The notes below the pieces were generated by a model. That model had not been told where the DNA came from. It did not search any database and was given only the letters and a program-made list of their open reading frames with translations. This document shows, piece after piece, positions 49,005 to 57,344 of a DNA stretch of 64,000 nt (position 1 is its first letter; each line of letters starts with the position of its first letter). The translations under genes were made by a program, and so were the position numbers. This DNA is from Nitriliruptoraceae bacterium (GTDB lineage: Bacteria; Actinomycetota; Nitriliruptoria; Nitriliruptorales; Nitriliruptoraceae): NCBI GenBank assembly GCA_003558435.1, contig PWLR01000271.1:30876-94875 (forward strand), read 5' to 3'.

Positions 49005-49660
49005 GCCGCCGAACCCACGACGTACAGCACACCCGCCACCAGCAGCTCCGCATGGAGCTCGAACCGTTCGGACCGGTCGCGCGCGATGCCGAGCGCGAGA
49101 CGCACCGGCGCGAGCACGCCAGCCAGATCCGGGTGCTCCGAGGCCAGGGCCGCGAGGCTGGCGGTGTCGTGGTCGGCCAGCGCGGTGCGCAGTCGCGTCA
49201 GTGCCTGATGGTCGTCGGAAGCCACCTCGCCCCGGACCACCAGGACCACGTCAGCCACGGCCGTCAGGGACCCGCGCAACGCTGCGGTCGCACCCTCGAT
49301 GGCGGCGAGGTCGGCCAAACCGGGGATCGTCACCCCCACGATCCGTGCGTGCGGCCGCGCCGCGTGGATGGTTGCGGCGAGCGCCGCCGCTCGACCGCCC
49401 AGTGCCGCGGCCTGTACGCGCGGAACCTGGCCCCGCTCGACGATGGCCTCGACCAGTTCGGGGGCCCCGGCGACCGCGATCCGCCGGTCGTCCAGAGCGA
49501 GGGCGGTCACGTCCTCGACCAGCGGCTCGCTGCCCGTGGACAGGATCACCAACGTGGGTGCCTCGGCCATCTTCGCCAGGACCCGGTGGGTCGCCGCCGC
49601 CAGCTGGGTACCGGCGGTCCGATCATGGTGGGCGGGCACCATCACCACGCTGAGCGACAT
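49001..49660 (-). CDS. class III extradiol dioxygenase-like hypothetical (conserved neighbour of miaA/miaB in actinobacteria)
   Basis: VMVPAHHDRTAGTQL N-terminus and alanine-rich sequence; position between miaA and miaB matches actinobacterial synteny. Confidence 0.5.
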   Translation of the reverse strand: MSLSVVMVPAHHDRTAGTQLAAATHRVLAKMAEAPTLVILSTGSEPLVEDVTALALDDRRIAVAGAPELVEAIVERGQVPRVQAAALGGRAAALAATIHAARPHARIVGVTIPGLADLAAIEGATAALRGSLTAVADVVLVVRGEVASDDHQALTRLRTALADHDTASLAALASEHPDLAGVLAPVRLALGIARDRSERFELHAELLVAGVLYVVGSAA

Positions 49661-49753
49661 CCTGACCTCCAGCGTCTCGGGTCCGGGATCCCGTGCGCCC
49701 CCCGACGCTACTTCCTACGCCGCCGACCCGTGGCGGTGCGGATGTGACACGCC

Positions 49754-49784
49754 GGTGGCGGCCCCGAGTGCCGGGGCCGCCACC
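49754..49784 (-). terminator. hairpin terminator downstream of the rhodopsin gene
   Basis: Perfect 13-bp stem GGTGGCGGCCCCG-AGTGC-CGGGGCCGCCACC, 36 nt past the rhodopsin stop. No U-tract. Confidence 0.6.
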
Positions 49785-49819
49785 ATGGACGTGCGCGTCG
49801 AGATCTGGCGGTGCGTGGG

Positions 49820-50656
49820 CTAGGACGCCGTGACGTCGGCTTCGACCGCCGGCTCGTAGCCGTCGACCGGGTAACCCTCCGCGACGGAGCGGATCGTGGC
49901 GACCTTGCCGAGCAGGATCCCGTAGATGATCTTCGAGAGCACGTCGGCGATGGTGAACAGGTAGGTGCGCGTGACGGCGCCCTCGGCGCTCTGGCCGAAG
50001 TCACCGAGCATCGGGACCACGTAGGCGACGATGTAGAGGTTCCAGGAGAACATGAACAGGTAGCGGATGTTCTTCATGGTGGCGGCGGCCTCGGCCGGCA
50101 GGTAGCCGAGCGAGTCACCGGTCAGACGCCAGAAGATCGCCGTGAAGTAGATGAACGGGATGGTGGCCGCGATACCCCAGATCAGCAGGGCGCCGAGCGG
50201 GTCGACCACCTCGTAGAACTGACCGATGTAGCCCAGGATGACCATCAGGGCGCCAGCGCCCCCGAGCTTCAGGCGGTAACCGAACAGGTCCTTCTTGGCG
50301 ATGTTGAGCACGAAGAAGCTCTGTGTGAGCAGCAGCGGGACGTCGATCAGCCAGTTGAGGTACCGGTACCCGTGGTTGTAGGTGCTGTCGCCGAGGACGT
50401 ACATGCCGGAGGCCGCGTCGAAGTCGAACGCCTGCCCGAGCGAGATGTCGAGGCGGAGCAGCAGCAGTGCGGCCGACAGCATCACCACGACGGACATGGT
50501 CGTCATCGACCGGTACCGCGGTGCGACGTTCTTGCGGGCGAGGATGAAGTACGCGAGACCAGCGAAGTGCGCGGCATAGCCGATGGTCAGAACGGTCGAC
50601 ATGAGGTCGAACTGTGCGGGGGTGAACTCGACGATGTTCTCGAGGTTCCAGAGCAC
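49820..50656 (-). CDS. microbial rhodopsin with N-D-Q motif, predicted light-driven Na+ pump
   Basis: Helix C GYRYLNWLIDVPLLLTQSFFVLNI (N101-D105-Q112); helix G YLFTIADVLSKIIYGILLGKVA with Schiff-base K242 and D238. GTG start 50656 with SD-like GGAAGG 7 nt upstream. Confidence 0.94.
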   Translation of the reverse strand: MLWNLENIVEFTPAQFDLMSTVLTIGYAAHFAGLAYFILARKNVAPRYRSMTTMSVVVMLSAALLLLRLDISLGQAFDFDAASGMYVLGDSTYNHGYRYLNWLIDVPLLLTQSFFVLNIAKKDLFGYRLKLGGAGALMVILGYIGQFYEVVDPLGALLIWGIAATIPFIYFTAIFWRLTGDSLGYLPAEAAATMKNIRYLFMFSWNLYIVAYVVPMLGDFGQSAEGAVTRTYLFTIADVLSKIIYGILLGKVATIRSVAEGYPVDGYEPAVEADVTAS

Positions 50657-50899
50657 TGGGTGGCCTTCCGAGCGGTGGAGGGGTTGGTGGCGATGTGCCG
50701 TCCGCGTCCGCACACGTCCCGGCCCGACCGCCGGATCGGCGGCGGACGGTCGGCGGGCCCTCGTCCGACCGCTTCGCCGGTGCGGTGGTCCGCCCCATCG
50801 CACTTCGCGTTCGTCCGAACACCGGCCTTCGGACCGGCGTCGCGGCGGCGCACGCCCGGGATGGGACGTTGCGCGCTCACTCCCCGTCCGCAGCACAAA

Positions 50900-50919
50900 G
50901 CGGGCCCGAAGGCCCTGCT
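50900..50919 (-). terminator. weak candidate terminator of miaB
   Basis: Minus strand AGC-A-GGGCC-TTCG-GGCCC-GCT followed by TTGTG, just past the miaB stop. Confidence 0.4.
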
Positions 50920-50946
50920 CGGCTCACGCCCGTCCCCGGACCGTGG

Positions 50947-52458
50947 TCAGCTGACCGACAGGACGGGGAGGCTGGCTCCGGGACCGGGTCGATGCCCCAC
51001 GGTGGGCGCGTCGAGGCTGCCCCCGCGCTGCCACCCTTCGCCCCGGGCCATGGCCTCCGCAGCGGCGCGGCCAGCCTCCGTGTGCCGCACCGATGTGGCC
51101 GGGCCCGCCACCGCGTAGTTGGTGGCCGCCTCCACGACGATGGCGGTCACCAGATCGCCCGGAGCGAACGCCGGACGCTCACCCGGCACCTGGTGGGGTG
51201 CCGGAAGGTGGACCAGGTGGTTGCCGCGGGTGCGTCCCGACCAGCGTGAGGCGTCGGTCTTCGACGGCGACTCGATCAGCAGTTCCTGGGTGGAGCCGAC
51301 CAGGCCCTGGTGGACCGCGCGCGACTGCTCCCGGACCAGGTCCTCGAGCCGCTTGTACCGCTGCCCCATGACCTCCGCGGAGATGAACTCGTCCTCCCGC
51401 TCGGCGGCGGGGGTCCCCGGACGCGGGGAGTACTGGAAGGTGAAGGCCTGGTCGAAACCGACCTGCGCGACCACCTCGAGCGTCGCCTGGAAGTCCTCCT
51501 CGGTCTCGCCGGGGAACCCGACGATGATGTCGGTGGTCAGCGCCGCATCGGGCAGCAGTTCGCGGGTGCGCTCCACCAGGGCGAGGTAGCGGCGCCGGCG
51601 GTAGGAACGCCGCATCGAGCGTAGGACCCGATCGGAGCCCGATTGCAGGGGTAGGTGCAGGTGCGGCATCACGTTGGGGGTCTCCGCCATCGCCACGAGC
51701 ACCTCCTCGGTGAAGTCCCGGGGATGGGGCGAGGTGAAGCGGACGCGTTCGAGCCCTGCGATGGTCCCGAGTTCACGCAACAGCGGTGCGAACTGGCTCG
51801 CGCCGGCGAGATCACGTCCGTAGGAGTTCACGTTCTGGCCGAGCAGTGTGACCTCGACCACGTCGTCGGCCACGAGCGCGCGGACCTCCTCGACGATCTC
51901 GCCGATGCGGCGCGAGCGTTCCGGGCCGCGCAGGCTCGGCACGATGCAGAAGGTGCAGGCGTTGTTGCAACCGACGGCGATCGACACCCAGGCGTGGTGC
52001 CGGACCGACCGCTTGGCCGGCAACGCCGACGGGAAGGTCTCCAACTGCTCGATCAACTCCACGACCGGGATGGCGGCCGAGTCGGCCTGGGCCAACAACG
52101 CCGGCAGGTCGGGGAGGTTGTGGGTGCCATAGACCACATCGACCCAGGGAGCCTTGTCAGCCACGGTGGCGCCGTCCTTCTGCGCCAGACACCCTCCGAC
52201 CACGATCGTGAGATCCCCGCCGGCCGCCCGCTTGTCGTCCTTGAGCGACTTGAGGTGACCGAGCGTGCCGTAGAGGCGGTTGTCGGCGTTCTCCCGGACC
52301 GCACAGGTGTTGAGCAGCACCAGGTCGGCCTCGGTCTCCGAGGCGACCGGGCGGTACCCGAGCGTCTCGAGCATCCCCGCGGCGCGTCCGGAGTCGTGCT
52401 CGTTCATCTGGCACCCGAAGGTGCGGATGTAGTAGTTCCGGGACACGGAGCGGCTCAC
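50947..52458 (-). CDS. miaB: tRNA (N6-isopentenyl adenosine(37)-C2)-methylthiotransferase
   Basis: YYIRTFGCQMNEHDSGR, NTCAVRENADNRLYG, AVGCNNACTFCIVPSLRGPERSR radical SAM, TDIIVGFPGETEEDF. Confidence 0.95.
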   Translation of the reverse strand: MSRSVSRNYYIRTFGCQMNEHDSGRAAGMLETLGYRPVASETEADLVLLNTCAVRENADNRLYGTLGHLKSLKDDKRAAGGDLTIVVGGCLAQKDGATVADKAPWVDVVYGTHNLPDLPALLAQADSAAIPVVELIEQLETFPSALPAKRSVRHHAWVSIAVGCNNACTFCIVPSLRGPERSRRIGEIVEEVRALVADDVVEVTLLGQNVNSYGRDLAGASQFAPLLRELGTIAGLERVRFTSPHPRDFTEEVLVAMAETPNVMPHLHLPLQSGSDRVLRSMRRSYRRRRYLALVERTRELLPDAALTTDIIVGFPGETEEDFQATLEVVAQVGFDQAFTFQYSPRPGTPAAEREDEFISAEVMGQRYKRLEDLVREQSRAVHQGLVGSTQELLIESPSKTDASRWSGRTRGNHLVHLPAPHQVPGERPAFAPGDLVTAIVVEAATNYAVAGPATSVRHTEAGRAAAEAMARGEGWQRGGSLDAPTVGHRPGPGASLPVLSVS

Positions 52459-52525
52459 CTGTGATCGGGATGCACGGCGGCGTCAGGGTACGCGACCCGA
52501 ACAGCCGGCCGGCGGCCGGCCGGGA

Positions 52526-52810
52526 TCAGGTCTCGTCGCGAGCCACCGTGTACTGACGGCGCTGTTCGTGGTGTTCCTCGTAGCGGGTGTCAAGGTTCGT
52601 GCCGCGACCGGTCGCGACGAACAACACGCCCACGAGCCCGACCGCTGCCGCGGACAGCCCACCACCGGGGACGGTGAAGAAGTAGCCCATCAGGGCGAGC
52701 AGGACGCCGTAGCCGATCAGCGCCCGGGTGCGCGAACGGCCGACGAACAGCCCGGCCGCGAACACCAGGCCGGGTACCCCGACCACGATCCAGGACTGCA
52801 GCAGATCCAT
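52526..52810 (-). CDS. small membrane protein
   Basis: MDLLQSWIVVGVPGLVFAAGLFVGRSRTRALIGYGVLLALMGYFFTVPGGGLSAAAVGLVGVLFVATGR; ATG at 52810. Confidence 0.55.
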   Translation of the reverse strand: MDLLQSWIVVGVPGLVFAAGLFVGRSRTRALIGYGVLLALMGYFFTVPGGGLSAAAVGLVGVLFVATGRGTNLDTRYEEHHEQRRQYTVARDET

Positions 52811-52868
52811 GTGCGCTCCGTGGTGATGTCCCGGACAGGCTAGCTCAGCGCAGCGCGAGCCCGGTCGC

Positions 52869-52910
52869 GTCGTCGTCGCCGTCGCCGCCGTCGCCGTCGC
52901 CATCGCCGTC
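52869..52910. repeat. GTC/GCC simple-sequence array
   Basis: gtcgtcgtcgccgtcgccgccgtcgccgtcgccatcgccgtc. Confidence 0.8.
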
Positions 52911-52981
52911 GGGCGGGATCCCGCTGGACTGGACGCACTGAACGGAAGGACAGGCGTCCGGATGCCGGCATCCCCAGGCGA

Positions 52982-54004
52982 ATGATCATTGGTCCCTTGC
53001 GATCTGCTCATGAGGACATGCAGGGTCCGAAGCGCACGGCTCAAGCACGGTCCGATACCAACATCAGGACGATCTCCGGCCCTGTCGGAGGACCCGTCCC
53101 CCGGCTCTGGGAGCGCACGATCAGTACACGGCGGGGCAGGCAGGGTCAGCAGGCCACGAGCGGGCGCTCGTGGGGCCGGGATCTACGCGTGGCGCTGCTG
53201 ATCGCGGCACTCACGGGCCTCGCGGCCGTGTCCGGCGGCCCGCCGGTCGCTGCCCAGGACGCCGTCGACGACCAGGAGCTCTTCGTCCGGGGGGGCGAGG
53301 TCTACCAAGCCAACTGCGCCGCGTGCCACGGGACGAGGGGTGAGGGCCGCACCGGCGAGGGCGTGCTGGCGGGGCCGACGATCCGGGGGCTCGATCTGGC
53401 CTACGTCGATCTCACCGTGCGGACCGGGCGCATGCCGATCGCCGAACCGTCCGTCGGCGTGCGCGCCGACGAGTTGAGCGACGCCGATCGTGAAGCGATG
53501 TCGTTCTACGTGGCCGAGGCGTTCGATCTGCCGGGCGAGATCGTCACCGTCAGCTCCGGGGACGCCTCGCGCGGTCAGGAGATCTACGTGCGCAACTGCG
53601 CCGCCTGCCACGGGGCGGCCGCGGGCGGCGGGATCTCGGGTGCGAACGTGTGGGTGCCACCGCTGGTGGACCTCGACGGTGTGGCCATCCACCAGGCCAC
53701 CCGCGTCGGCCCCTTCGAGATGCCCGCGTTCGATGCCGCGGTGATCAGCGACACCGACATCGACGACATGATCGGCTACCTCGACATCGTGGCGGCCACG
53801 CCACGAACCGCCGCCGGGGTGCGCGAGGTCGACCAGCTGACCGGGGGCATGTTCGCGGTGGCGCTCGCGCTCGCCGCCGGCGTCGTGGTGCTGGTGGTGG
53901 CGCGAGCACGACGGTGGTCGTCCTACGACCCGGAGGGTTTCCACACCGCGCCGCCGTTCCAACCCCGCCCTGACCTCGAATCGAGCCCGGAGAACGAGTC
54001 GTGA
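52982..54004 (+). CDS. qcrC: di-haem cytochrome c subunit of cytochrome bc1 complex
   Basis: Two CxxCH motifs (NCAACHGTRGEG and NCAACHGAAAGG), N-terminal signal/anchor, C-terminal TM helix. Start uncertain. Confidence 0.85.
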   Translation: MIIGPLRSAHEDMQGPKRTAQARSDTNIRTISGPVGGPVPRLWERTISTRRGRQGQQATSGRSWGRDLRVALLIAALTGLAAVSGGPPVAAQDAVDDQELFVRGGEVYQANCAACHGTRGEGRTGEGVLAGPTIRGLDLAYVDLTVRTGRMPIAEPSVGVRADELSDADREAMSFYVAEAFDLPGEIVTVSSGDASRGQEIYVRNCAACHGAAAGGGISGANVWVPPLVDLDGVAIHQATRVGPFEMPAFDAAVISDTDIDDMIGYLDIVAATPRTAAGVREVDQLTGGMFAVALALAAGVVVLVVARARRWSSYDPEGFHTAPPFQPRPDLESSPENES

Positions 54005-54852
54005 GCGGATCCCTTCCGACCGAGTCCCCTGGCCGTCGGCCCACCGAGCCGACGGGGCCGAGCCCACGGCGTGAGGACTTCCGCCCGCTGTGGGTCTACG
54101 GCTGGCTCGGGGCCGCCGGCGTCGGTCTGATCGTGCTGATGGTGCTGTGGTTCGGTGGGGCCGGGGTCGAGGTGCTCGGCACCGTCGGTCTGTTGGTCGC
54201 GCTCGCCGTCTGTGTCGCGCTCCACCACGTCGTGGTGACCCAGGACGCCGGTGAGCGTGCCTTCGCGCGCCCGGACACCTCCGGGTTCGATGTCCCCGTG
54301 CTGGTCAAGCGACGCCACCTGGTCGTCGGAGGGATCGCCGTCGTGGTCGGGGGGCTGTTGGCCCTGTTCGGCCTCCAACGGTTCGCCCCGAGGCCCCCAC
54401 CGGGCAGCGACTGGAGCGCCGGTAGCGCGCTGGTGACCATCGACGGCACCCGTCTGCAGCCGGGCGACGTGCCGCTCGGCGGCGTCGTAACGGTGTGGCC
54501 GGAGGGCTTCGAGGGAACCGAACGCGCCGCGGTGATGCTGCTGCGCCTGCGGGACCTCCCGGAACCGCCGACCCTGCTCGACGGTGTGGTCGACGAGACC
54601 CTGATCGCCTACTCGCGGCTGTGCACCCACGCGGGATGCGCCGTGGCGCTCTACCGCGACGTCGATCAGGCCCTGTTCTGCCCCTGCCACCAGGCCACCT
54701 TCGACGCCCGGCGTGCGGCGACGCCGACCGCCGGTCCGGCCTCGACCCCGCTGCCCCAACTCCCCCTCGGCCTGGCCCCCGAGGGTCACATCATCGCCAC
54801 CGGCGACCTGACCGCGCGCCCGGGCCCCGTCGGCGGGACGGTCGACGTATGA
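54001..54852 (+). CDS. qcrA: Rieske iron-sulfur subunit of cytochrome bc1 complex
   Basis: CTHAGCAV and CPCHQATF Rieske motifs; three N-terminal TM helices as in actinobacterial QcrA. Confidence 0.9.
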   Translation: MSGSLPTESPGRRPTEPTGPSPRREDFRPLWVYGWLGAAGVGLIVLMVLWFGGAGVEVLGTVGLLVALAVCVALHHVVVTQDAGERAFARPDTSGFDVPVLVKRRHLVVGGIAVVVGGLLALFGLQRFAPRPPPGSDWSAGSALVTIDGTRLQPGDVPLGGVVTVWPEGFEGTERAAVMLLRLRDLPEPPTLLDGVVDETLIAYSRLCTHAGCAVALYRDVDQALFCPCHQATFDARRAATPTAGPASTPLPQLPLGLAPEGHIIATGDLTARPGPVGGTVDV

Positions 54853-56186
54853 GCTCGCCCATCGCCTCGCTCGCGGGCTACCTCGATCGCCGCATCGGCC
54901 GGCGGGCCGACCCACCGAGCCTCTGGCCCACCGGGGTCGGTGCGCTGCTCAGCCACGTCGCGATCGCGGCCTTCCTCGTGCTGTTCGCCACGGGTGTCCT
55001 GCTCGCGTTCGCCTACCAGCCGACCGTCGAGCCGACGGTCTACGAGGGCAGCTCCGAGCTCTACGACGGGCAGACGCTGCCCGGAGCGTTCGCCTCGATC
55101 ATCACCATCAGCGAGGACATGCCCGGTGGGTTGCTGCTGCGGCGCATCCACGTCGCCGCCTCGCACCTGCTGTTGCTCTCGCTCGTGGCCCACCTGCTGC
55201 GCGTGCTGGCGACCGGGGCGTTCCGCCGCCCCCGCCTGGCGACGCACCTCACCGGTGTCGGTCTGATGCTCGTGGCGATGGGATTCAGCTACACCGGCGA
55301 GATCATGCCCTTCGGGCTGGTGTCGGGTTCCAGTCTGCGCATCGCCGAAGCGGTCATGTACTCACTGCCGTTCGTCGGCGAGCAGCTCGGGACCCTGGTC
55401 TTCGACGGCGCCCTGCCGAGCGACCGCTTCCTGTTCCTGTCGTGGTTCGCCCACCTGTTCCTGCTCCCGCCCGCGTTCATCGCGCTCACGGCCTGGCACC
55501 TCTGGCAGGTCCACCACCGCCGACCGGCCCTCGAGCCGCGGCCCGACGTCGACGTGGCCATCACCGCGGTCGGTCGCCCGCTGTGGCCCGATGCGGTCGC
55601 GCGCTTCGCGTTCCTCACCGCCGGGCTCGTCGCGCTGCTGATGCTGGCGTCGATCCTGATCCCGTGGGCCGACCTCGAACTCGAGGGCCCGTTCCTGACC
55701 GCGGAGGCGACCAACAGCGTCCACCCACCGTGGCCGCTGTTCTTCCTGACCGGTGGGCTACGGATCGTTCCCGCCATCGAGTTCGTGATCTTCGGTGTGC
55801 GGATCACCAACGTGTTGATCGCCGGGGTGGTCATCCCGAGCCTGCTGGTCGGCGGTCTGGCCCTCTACCCCTTCCTGGAGCGCTGGGTACTGAAGGACGA
55901 CGCCGAGCACCACCGGCTCGACCACCCGTTGGATGTCCCGTTCCGCGCCGGCGCGGTCACGTTCATGACCACGGTCGCGCTGGTGTTCACCTTCGGCGGA
56001 GCGGTCGACGTGCTCGCGTTCTGGCTGACGGTGCCCGTGGAGGGGGTGGTGCTCACCTTCCGCATCATGCTGATCACGCTGCCCTTCCTGCTGGCTGCGC
56101 TGGCGGTCCGCGCCTCCCGCCGCCGGCTCGCCCGACGTCACGAGCAGGTCCCGACCCGACGCCGAACCACTGAGGAGGCCACATGA
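54849..56186 (+). CDS. qcrB: cytochrome b subunit of bc1 complex
   Basis: LLRRIHVAASHLLLLSLVAHLLRVLATGAFR, GFSYTGEIMPF, polytopic. Confidence 0.9.
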   Translation: MSSPIASLAGYLDRRIGRRADPPSLWPTGVGALLSHVAIAAFLVLFATGVLLAFAYQPTVEPTVYEGSSELYDGQTLPGAFASIITISEDMPGGLLLRRIHVAASHLLLLSLVAHLLRVLATGAFRRPRLATHLTGVGLMLVAMGFSYTGEIMPFGLVSGSSLRIAEAVMYSLPFVGEQLGTLVFDGALPSDRFLFLSWFAHLFLLPPAFIALTAWHLWQVHHRRPALEPRPDVDVAITAVGRPLWPDAVARFAFLTAGLVALLMLASILIPWADLELEGPFLTAEATNSVHPPWPLFFLTGGLRIVPAIEFVIFGVRITNVLIAGVVIPSLLVGGLALYPFLERWVLKDDAEHHRLDHPLDVPFRAGAVTFMTTVALVFTFGGAVDVLAFWLTVPVEGVVLTFRIMLITLPFLLAALAVRASRRRLARRHEQVPTRRRTTEEAT

Positions 56187-57319
56187 CCCGGCGACCTCGT
56201 GCCGGTCGCGCCCCCCGTGCCCCGCGGTTGCGGCCGCTCGCGACGTACGCGGCCATCGCGGTCTTCCTCGCCGCCTGCGGTGAGGAGGTGCGTGATTCGG
56301 CCACGAACCCTGCGACCCCGCAGGCCGCCGACCTGAACTGGCTGTGGTCGCTCAGCTTCTGGATGGGCACGGTGGTGTGGATCGTGGTCATGATCCTGCT
56401 CGCGGTGCCGATCCTGCGCTCGCGGCGCGCCCACGACGACGAGCCGGCCGAACTGGCCACCGCGAGCGCCCCGGGTCGACAGCCGCCGGGCGCGGAGATC
56501 GACGGACCGATGGTCGCCGCGGACCCCGCCCGTCATGCCGAGGCGCGACGGGACGCCAAGGTGCGCAGTCGTCTGCTGTGGATCGGCGGGATCATCGTTC
56601 CCGTGATCATCCTGTTCGTCCTGCTGATCGCCGACGGCCGGGTCGGGGCCACGACCGCCCACGTCGAACGCGAGGGGGAACTGGTCGTCGACGTGACCGG
56701 TCACATGTTCTGGTGGGAGGTGTCCTACCCCGAGGAGGGGATCGTCACCGCCAACGAGATCAACATCCCGGTCGACCGTCCCGTGCGTTTCCGGCTCTTG
56801 AGCGAGGACGTGATCCACAGCTTCTGGCTGCCGCCACTGCACGGCAAGACCGACATGATCCCGGGTCAGGAGAACTGGCAGAGCTTCGTGCCGACCCAGA
56901 CCGGCCGTTTCCGGGGCAACTGCGCCGAGTTCTGTGGGATCGCCCACGCGCAGATGGTGGTCTGGGTCGAGGTCATGGAGCCAGACGACTACGACGACTG
57001 GGTCCTGGCCAACCAGAGCCCGCCCGACGCGCCCGAGACCGAGTCCGCCATCGCCGGTGAGCGCGCCTACTTCGAGGCGGGTTGCGCGGCCTGCCACGCG
57101 ATCGATGGGACCGCCTCGGTCGCCCGGGTCGGGCCCGACCTCACCAACCTCGCCTCCCGGGGGACGTTGGCTGCGGGGATCGTGCCCAACACCCGCGACA
57201 ACCTGCGGGAGCTGATCATCGATCCCTGGGGTCTGAAACCGGGCAACCCGATGCCGCCCACCATCATCGACGACGACGAGCTGGATGCCCTCTTGGACTA
57301 CCTGGAGACGTTGCAGTGA
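56183..57319 (+). CDS. ctaC: cytochrome c oxidase subunit II with fused C-terminal cytochrome c (caa3 type)
   Basis: Lipobox FLAAC; CuA motif GNCAEFCGIAHAQM; C-terminal GCAACHAIDGTASVARVGPDLTNLASR. Confidence 0.93.
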   Translation: MTRRPRAGRAPRAPRLRPLATYAAIAVFLAACGEEVRDSATNPATPQAADLNWLWSLSFWMGTVVWIVVMILLAVPILRSRRAHDDEPAELATASAPGRQPPGAEIDGPMVAADPARHAEARRDAKVRSRLLWIGGIIVPVIILFVLLIADGRVGATTAHVEREGELVVDVTGHMFWWEVSYPEEGIVTANEINIPVDRPVRFRLLSEDVIHSFWLPPLHGKTDMIPGQENWQSFVPTQTGRFRGNCAEFCGIAHAQMVVWVEVMEPDDYDDWVLANQSPPDAPETESAIAGERAYFEAGCAACHAIDGTASVARVGPDLTNLASRGTLAAGIVPNTRDNLRELIIDPWGLKPGNPMPPTIIDDDELDALLDYLETLQ

Positions 57320-57344
57320 CCGGGCCGAGCAGCGAGGAGCGACC

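Noticed and set aside
49820-50656. Rhodopsin as a proton pump or sensory rhodopsin
   Set aside because: Helix C lacks the DTD/DTE-type residues; N-D-Q with conserved D238/K242 spacing fits the Na+ pump class better.
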